The notes below the pieces were generated by a model that saw nothing but the letters and a program-made list of their open reading frames with translations, had not been told where the DNA came from and searched no databases. A DNA stretch of 7,422 nucleotides from Bacteroidales bacterium GP3 (GTDB taxonomy: Bacteria > Bacteroidota > Bacteroidia > Bacteroidales > Muribaculaceae). The stretch lies in NCBI GenBank assembly GCA_001701075.1, contig DAAK01000046.1:910-8331 (forward strand), given 5' to 3'. Of the stretch, positions 1 to 4,313 are shown piece by piece (within the stretch, counting starts at the first letter, position 1; the number at the start of each line of letters is the position of its first letter). The position numbers and the translations under genes are program-made.

Positions 1-1560
1 ACTTTATGGTGGCTGCTCTTCATCGTTTTTATCGCACTGCTCCCTATCATCGTTTTCCGCGATTTTACTCCCTCTAATGAGCTCCGCTATCTCAGCATCG
101 CCAATGAATCGCTGGCCAACGGAAGATGGTGGGCTTTCACTAATCATGGCATCCCCTATGCCGACAAACCGCCGCTCTACCTTTGGTTCGTAATCCTCGG
201 CAAATGGCTTCTGGGCAGCCATCAGATGTGGTTTATATCTCTCTTTTCCATCATTCCGGCTTTTGTAATCGGCATAGTGATGTTCTGCTGGACTCGCGAC
301 AAACTCAAGCCTGACTTCCAGACTGCCGCTCTCCTGATGCTATTCTCATGCGGACTCTTTGCAGGAATGATGTTCACTCTGCGCATGGACATGCTCATGA
401 CTATGTTCATTGTCCTTGCATTCTATCAATTCCATAAGCTTATAGCCAACCCTTCCGTCACTGAAACACTACATTCCTCCATTAAATCGAGGCTTTTATT
501 TGCCCTATGGATATTCCTGGCAGTATTCTCCAAAGGTCCCATGGGCATTCTTATTCCATTGGTAGCCACGACCATTTGGCTCTTCCTGACTCGCAGAATG
601 CGTCTATGGACGCTCGCATGGGGTTGGCCCACATGGACTCTCTTGATTCTCCTCTGTGCCGGATGGTTCACCGCTGTATACGCAGAAGGTGGCACTGAAT
701 ACCTCAACAATCTACTCGTACATCAGACCGTCGGACGCGCTGTCAACTCTTTCCACCATAATCGCCCCTTCTGGTACTACCTCGTCTCCTTGACATATAC
801 CACTCAACCATGGACATTCCTTATCTTTGGAGCAGTGGTCTATGGCATCCGCAAATTTAAACGCACTGCAGATTCCCTTGAAAATTTCTTCCTCGTCATA
901 ATACTCTCCACATTCATTCTCCTCTCAATCATCAGCTCAAAGCTGCAGGTGTATATGCTTCCGGTATATCCTTTCATGGTCTATCTGGCCGCAATAGTCT
1001 GCGCCCGAAATCAGCAGTCTAATCTGATTGCTGCCGCCATAGCCATCCCAGCCATCATCCTCGGTCTTATCAGCCTGGCCGAACCTTTTATTACCGAAAC
1101 CAAATGGTTCGCCGGCTTCGGCTTTGACCTTGACAATATACCGGCTGTTCGATACGCATGGTTTGCCCTTATATCTGGAAGCTTTTTGACTTTATGGTAC
1201 CTGTATAAAATAAAGCGGACCGCTTGGGCCATAGAAACGTTGTCGCTCACCGTACTCGCCCTTGTATTCATAGCCGGCTTGGCAATGCCACAATTCAACG
1301 CCGACCTCGGATACAAGACTCTTTCCGAAACTGCCATACAACTCAAGCAACAGCACCCCGATGCCCAAATCATCACCTATAAACTCGATCGCCCAGAAAA
1401 CATCGACGTCTACCTTCAGGACATCCCCTTCCAAATGACCGACACCCTCCCCTCACTCCCAGCCATCGTGATGACCGAAACCCGCCACCAAGATGAAATC
1501 CCAGATATAAAAACCTCCCTCCCCGTAGGTACCAAATATACAATCCTCCTCACCAACTAA
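1..1560 (+). CDS. ArnT/PMT-family membrane glycosyltransferase (GT83-like), 5'-truncated
   Basis: The frame is open from the first base to the TAA stop, giving 519 residues; the true start lies upstream of the window. Family members are inner-membrane enzymes that transfer a sugar from a polyprenyl-phosphate donor to lipid A or another acceptor on the periplasmic face. Seen directly: a first hydrophobic helix (window residues 2-19), then a loop with the family's DE-RY-type signature as N26-E27-L28-R29-Y30, then the D55-K56-P57-P58 motif typical of ArnT-like enzymes. About ten more hydrophobic segments follow, and a motif near residues 250-262 (HHNRPFWYYL) matches the ArnT 'RPWW.Y' loop. A hydrophilic tail after about residue 430 is probably periplasmic. 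E. coli ArnT is about 550 residues, so only a short N-terminus is missing. The canonical Asp of the DE motif is Asn here. The GT2 gene follows after 11 bp, suggesting co-transcription and donor supply. Sugar and acceptor cannot be read from the sequence. Confidence 0.88.
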   Translation, partial: TLWWLLFIVFIALLPIIVFRDFTPSNELRYLSIANESLANGRWWAFTNHGIPYADKPPLYLWFVILGKWLLGSHQMWFISLFSIIPAFVIGIVMFCWTRDKLKPDFQTAALLMLFSCGLFAGMMFTLRMDMLMTMFIVLAFYQFHKLIANPSVTETLHSSIKSRLLFALWIFLAVFSKGPMGILIPLVATTIWLFLTRRMRLWTLAWGWPTWTLLILLCAGWFTAVYAEGGTEYLNNLLVHQTVGRAVNSFHHNRPFWYYLVSLTYTTQPWTFLIFGAVVYGIRKFKRTADSLENFFLVIILSTFILLSIISSKLQVYMLPVYPFMVYLAAIVCARNQQSNLIAAAIAIPAIILGLISLAEPFITETKWFAGFGFDLDNIPAVRYAWFALISGSFLTLWYLYKIKRTAWAIETLSLTVLALVFIAGLAMPQFNADLGYKTLSETAIQLKQQHPDAQIITYKLDRPENIDVYLQDIPFQMTDTLPSLPAIVMTETRHQDEIPDIKTSLPVGTKYTILLTN

Positions 1561-1571
1561 TAGATTTCAGA

Positions 1572-2303
1572 ATGAACAATACAGCAAAATATAAATTAAC
1601 AGTCATCGTCCCAGTCTTCAACGAAGAAGACAACATGCCAGCTCTCGAGTCCCGCCTCGGCGCATGGCTCCCCACTTCGCCTGTCAAGGCATGCATTCTC
1701 TTCGTCGACGATGGTTCCACCGACGATAGCCTCTCCCATATCCGTCAAATCTGCGACCGCAACGAAGATTTCTTCTTCATCGCGTTCCAACGCAACTGCG
1801 GACTAAGCGCTGCCATTAAAGCCGGCATAGATGCCACAGATTCAGAATATGTGGGATATATCGATGCCGATCTTCAGACTGATCCCGAGGATTTCAACCT
1901 CCTTATTCCATATCTCAAGGATTATGAACTCTGCATGGGCATCCGAGCAAATCGTAAGGACACCGGTTGGAAAAGATTCCAGTCTAAATTTGCAAACGGA
2001 TTCCGTCGGATGATGACTGGCGACCATGCCACCGACACTGGTTGCCCACTCAAGGTGATGCATACCGCTAACGCTCGTCGCGTTCCCTTCGTCAAAGGTA
2101 TGCACCGTTTCCTTCCCGCTCTCTTCATGCTCCAAGACTGCCAAATCAAGGAAATGCCCGTACGCCACTATCCACGCGTAGCCGGAAAATCCAAATTCAG
2201 CATGTCAAACCGCCTCATCAGCCCACTCCAAGACTGCTTTGCTTTCCGTTGGATGCGCTCCCGCTGGTTCAACTATGAGGTTTCAGATCGCAATCTTTAT
2301 TGA
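1572..2303 (+). CDS. GT2 polyprenyl-phosphate glycosyltransferase (DPM1/ArnC-like), soluble form
   Basis: A 243-residue GT-A fold glycosyltransferase, probably cytoplasmic or membrane-associated, expected to move a sugar from a nucleotide-sugar to undecaprenyl phosphate. Visible family 2 motifs: VPVFNEE (13-19), the nucleotide-binding DDGSTDDS (46-53), the loop FQRNCGLSAA (72-81), the metal-binding DAD of DADLQTDP (98-105), DTG (155-157), HRFLPAL (178-184) and GKSKF (205-209). The last two are typical of dolichyl/undecaprenyl-phosphate sugar synthases rather than of general GT2 enzymes. ArnC and GtrB carry two C-terminal membrane helices; this protein ends soon after the RWMRSRWFNY segment with none, like the short DPM1 type. 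It starts 11 bp after the ArnT-like gene with no clear Shine-Dalgarno site. The context suggests it makes the lipid-linked donor for that enzyme. The family call is firm; the sugar is unknown. Confidence 0.9.
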   Translation: MNNTAKYKLTVIVPVFNEEDNMPALESRLGAWLPTSPVKACILFVDDGSTDDSLSHIRQICDRNEDFFFIAFQRNCGLSAAIKAGIDATDSEYVGYIDADLQTDPEDFNLLIPYLKDYELCMGIRANRKDTGWKRFQSKFANGFRRMMTGDHATDTGCPLKVMHTANARRVPFVKGMHRFLPALFMLQDCQIKEMPVRHYPRVAGKSKFSMSNRLISPLQDCFAFRWMRSRWFNYEVSDRNLY

Positions 2304-2368
2304 GATTTTTAATTATACATATTAGTCCAATTAGACTACCCTCAAATTTCTGACAACTGACAACTAAA
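2304..2368 (+). other. Intergenic spacer with weak hairpin and tandem heptamer
   Basis: This spacer separates the GT2 and LAB_N genes. It has a weak stem TAGTC/GACTA (2323-2327 and 2334-2338, loop CAATTA) and a perfect tandem heptamer TGACAAC-TGACAAC (2351-2364) ending 4 bases before the LAB_N start codon. There is no TAnnTTTG promoter box and no GC-rich terminator, so I read it as an intra-operon spacer. Confidence 0.45.
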
Positions 2369-2983
2369 ATGACCTGGCTCATCTATGGAATAGGCTTTCT
2401 CGCCCAAGGATTCTTCTCAGCACGTATTCTCGTGCAATGGATCATGTCTGAGCGCGCCCGTAAGGTGCTCTCTCCTTCCATATTCTGGATCCTTAGCATC
2501 GCTGGCTCATATCTACTCTGCTTATACGGCGTCCTTCGCGAAGACTTCGCAATTGTCCTCGGCCAGTTCATCTCCTACTACGTATATCTTTGGAACCTTA
2601 AAGCAAAAGGCATCTGGGCCGATACCCGTCTCTGGCTACGCATCCTGCTCATAGCCACACCCATAATAGCCATCACAATAGCAGCCGTCCATGCAGATGC
2701 TTTCATCGACCGCTTTTTCCGTAATGAAGATGTACCCCTATGGTTGCTCCTCTTCGGCTCGGCAGGTCAGATCATCTTCACACTCCGTTTCATCTACCAA
2801 TATTGGTACTCCTCCCGAAAAGGGGAATCTGAACTTCCCCCATTCTTCTGGGTTCTTTCCCTTATAGGCTCGCTCAGCATCGTGACCTACGGCATCATTC
2901 GCCACGACCCCGTCCTCATCATAGGCCAATCCTTCGGCCTCGTCGCCTACATTCGCAACCTGATGATCGGCCACAAAAAATAA
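2369..2983 (+). CDS. Tandem LAB_N (lipid A biosynthesis N-terminal) domain membrane protein
   Basis: A 204-residue inner-membrane protein made of two copies of the LAB_N domain joined by an extra helix. Residues 13-77 and 134-198 align without gaps at a fixed offset of 121, with 22 identities of 65 by hand count. These include Q13/Q134, R19/R140, Q23/Q144, P36/P157, F39-W40/F160-W161, S43/S164, G46/G167, Y53-G54/Y174-G175, R57/R178, G65-Q66/G186-Q187, Y73/Y194 and N76-L77/N197-L198. Predicted helices are about 5-24, 38-56, 60-78, 87-108 (linker), 122-146, 158-177 and 181-200, a 3+1+3 layout. LAB_N is named for its occurrence at the N-terminus of some lipid A synthesis proteins; its biochemical role is not settled as far as I know. 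Its place behind an ArnT-like and a GT2 gene suggests work on a lipid-linked sugar, perhaps as flippase or membrane partner. Family call confident; function inferred. Confidence 0.88.
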   Translation: MTWLIYGIGFLAQGFFSARILVQWIMSERARKVLSPSIFWILSIAGSYLLCLYGVLREDFAIVLGQFISYYVYLWNLKAKGIWADTRLWLRILLIATPIIAITIAAVHADAFIDRFFRNEDVPLWLLLFGSAGQIIFTLRFIYQYWYSSRKGESELPPFFWVLSLIGSLSIVTYGIIRHDPVLIIGQSFGLVAYIRNLMIGHKK

Positions 2984-3037
2984 AAATTCATCCTACGCCG
3001 CCTTTTTATCTCCTTTCTTCGCATCACGCAAAACGCA
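2984..3037. other. Convergent intergenic gap with short direct repeat
   Basis: A 54-bp gap between the converging LAB_N and coiled-coil genes. I find no convincing hairpin-plus-T-tract terminator. An 8-bp direct repeat CGCATCAC at 3020-3027 and 3034-3041 overlaps the stop codon of the minus-strand gene. Confidence 0.4.
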
Positions 3038-3955
3038 TCACTTCCCCATCTGGAAATGCCGCGATGCCAACCTGTTCCCATCGCAGAACACCTCTACGGT
3101 ATAATCCCCAGCCGTGAGAGTAGTATTAACATCCCAATAGATAGTCACTGATATCTCATCATTTGCATATTCCACCTGACGGTGTGCCGTCGCGGGGACA
3201 TTTGCCCCATCCATCGGGAATGTCACATTGCCGCCAAGCAAACTACCTTCTGGAGTGACGATCCTTACATAAAAATCCTTCATGCCAGCTGCAGCCGTAG
3301 TATTCGGGCTCACCGTAAATCCTACCGCCAACTGCTGAGCCTTATTGATCTTTTTCTCTGTCTTACCCTTACGGTTCAATGCCGACAGATACAGACCCGT
3401 GATGTTAAGCTTTTTAGCCTGTTTCACTGTCTGGGTCAACTCCTCATTGCTCTTTGTGGCAACTGTCACAGCAGAAGTCAACTGCTCATTGCGCGAGCGC
3501 ACCTCCTGAAGATCCTTTTTCAGGCTCTCATTCTCCTTCGAAAGGCGATCGATCTCTTCAAGATAATGCTTCAATATACCCCTCAATGTAGCTATTTCAT
3601 TCTCAAGTTCCTTAATTCTGGCACGATTTGCAGCATTGCTCTTCTTCTCTTGGTTAAGCTCCTGCAGAAGACCTTCTACCTTCATACGCGCCTCATTGTA
3701 TTGCTGCACCAATGAATCATTCTTCAGATACATCTGCTGGTCCTCATACATATTGAAGCTCGCATTCAGCTCATTAAACTCATTGGTCAGCACAAGCCTA
3801 TCGTTAGCCAATTCCAACGAATCTGCACGCGCCTCAGCCTCATTAAGGCTGATAGTACGGCTATTATTACTATAGATCAGAACTGCCACAAGAGCCACAA
3901 GAGCTATCGCAACTCCGATAGCCGAATAAAGTATCACTTTCTGCTGCTTATTCAT
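3038..3955 (-). CDS. Single-pass membrane protein with periplasmic coiled coil, function unknown
   Basis: A 305-residue protein that I do not recognise as a named family, though its style is common among conserved Bacteroidetes hypotheticals. A short basic N-terminus is followed by one membrane helix (about 7-28) that probably acts as an uncleaved anchor, placing the rest in the periplasm. Residues about 36-180 are rich in Glu, Lys, Leu, Asn and Gln with heptad-like spacing, consistent with a long coiled coil. Residues 183-305 look like a compact beta domain, with alternating hydrophobic strands such as FYVRIVTPEG, ISVTIYWDV and DYTVEVFCDGN. The frame could open at 4063, but I chose 3955: the helix then starts at residue 7, a purine-rich AGAAGGA-type site lies 6 bases upstream, and a -7 promoter box at 4061-4068 overlaps the longer start. 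Such proteins are often loosely labelled SMC-like because of the coil; nothing here supports a chromosome role. Confidence 0.85.
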   Translation of the reverse strand: MNKQQKVILYSAIGVAIALVALVAVLIYSNNSRTISLNEAEARADSLELANDRLVLTNEFNELNASFNMYEDQQMYLKNDSLVQQYNEARMKVEGLLQELNQEKKSNAANRARIKELENEIATLRGILKHYLEEIDRLSKENESLKKDLQEVRSRNEQLTSAVTVATKSNEELTQTVKQAKKLNITGLYLSALNRKGKTEKKINKAQQLAVGFTVSPNTTAAAGMKDFYVRIVTPEGSLLGGNVTFPMDGANVPATAHRQVEYANDEISVTIYWDVNTTLTAGDYTVEVFCDGNRLASRHFQMGK

Positions 3956-3960
3956 TTTTT

Positions 3961-3968
3961 TCCTTCTT
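3961..3968 (-). promoter_or_regulatory. Ribosome binding site deciding the start of the coiled-coil gene
   Basis: Read on the minus strand this is AAGAAGGA, with its GAAGG core ending 6 bases before the ATG at 3955. It supports that start over the in-frame ATG at 4063. Confidence 0.5.
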
Positions 3969-4060
3969 CCGGGGTTATATCTTCTTATAAATAAATATTT
4001 ATGCAAACACGAAAAAACGTCCCTACGACACCGCGAAAGGCCATTTTTCTTTTCAACCCA

Positions 4061-4068
4061 CAAAGTTA
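4061..4068 (-). promoter_or_regulatory. Candidate Bacteroidetes -7 promoter box for the coiled-coil gene
   Basis: The minus strand reads TAACTTTG, a full match to the TAnnTTTG -7 consensus of the Bacteroidetes primary sigma factor. A TTTG (4084-4081 on the minus strand) lies only 12 bases upstream, closer than the usual -33 spacing of about 19-20, so the upstream element is doubtful. Transcription would start near 4053, giving a leader of roughly 95-100 nt. Confidence 0.45.
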
Positions 4069-4244
4069 ATAAAAAGTTTTCAAACTCCTCCCATTTCCTC
4101 CTTTAAATTAGCCCCCAACTCATATTTCACCCTAAATCCAATCCTCTTCCGTCACCTCAATTGCAAAGATTTGTACTCTCGCGGCTCAACTATCTGGTTT
4201 TTATCCATTCGTTCTTTACTCTTAAAATAAAAAATCTCAATTCC

Positions 4245-4276
4245 CTTGATTTTTCCAATAAAATTCATTACTTTTG
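4245..4276 (+). promoter_or_regulatory. Candidate Bacteroidetes promoter for the amylase gene
   Basis: TACTTTTG at 4269-4276 matches the TAnnTTTG -7 consensus exactly. CTTG at 4245-4248 is a near match to the -33 TTTG element, with 20 bases between them. Transcription would begin near 4282, giving a leader of about 30 nt before the ATG at 4314. The leader includes a 10-bp palindrome ATATTAATAT at 4290-4299. This placement rules against a translation start at 4161. Confidence 0.55.
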
Positions 4277-4313
4277 TGTTATACTTCATATATTAATATG
4301 TAACCCTTCTAAT

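Larger units (their letters stand above)
3956..4313. other. Divergent intergenic region, 358 bp
   Basis: This stretch separates the minus-strand coiled-coil gene from the plus-strand amylase gene. It contains one Bacteroidetes-type -7 box for each direction (4061-4068 minus, 4269-4276 plus). It also has a 12-bp perfect palindrome ATAAATATTTAT at 3991-4002, a pyrimidine-rich plus-strand stretch at about 4081-4160, and an AT-rich stretch at 4220-4300. I see no RNA gene, riboswitch or convincing small coding sequence. Plus-strand reading frames across 4161-4313 are only the upstream extension of the amylase frame. Confidence 0.6.

Noticed and set aside
1011..1376. A 121-codon minus-strand open frame inside the ArnT-like gene
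   Set aside because: It is antisense to membrane-helix coding sequence, has no recognisable domain, and overlaps another spurious antisense frame.
2323..2338. Hairpin TAGTC/GACTA as a terminator between GT2 and LAB_N genes
   Set aside because: It has only five base pairs, two of them GC, and no T-tract. It is too weak for an intrinsic terminator, so the genes are treated as one probable operon.
3182..3715. A 177-codon plus-strand open frame
   Set aside because: It is antisense to the coiled-coil gene, whose protein has a coherent membrane helix, coil and beta domain. The antisense translation is Leu/Ile/Cys-rich with no domain.
3956..4063. Upstream extension of the coiled-coil gene by 36 codons
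   Set aside because: The extension is basic and Cys-containing with no domain, overlaps a -7 box, and lies ahead of a good ribosome binding site and a better-placed membrane helix.
4080..4104. Strong Shine-Dalgarno (AAAGGAGG) plus ATG on the minus strand
   Set aside because: The frame is only Met-Gly-Gly-Val-stop and lies upstream of the proposed promoter for that strand, so it is probably chance in a pyrimidine-rich plus-strand stretch.
4161..4313. Upstream extension of the amylase frame by 51 codons
   Set aside because: It would put the signal peptide inside the protein and start translation ahead of the candidate promoter at 4245-4276. The ATG at 4314 directly precedes a normal signal peptide.
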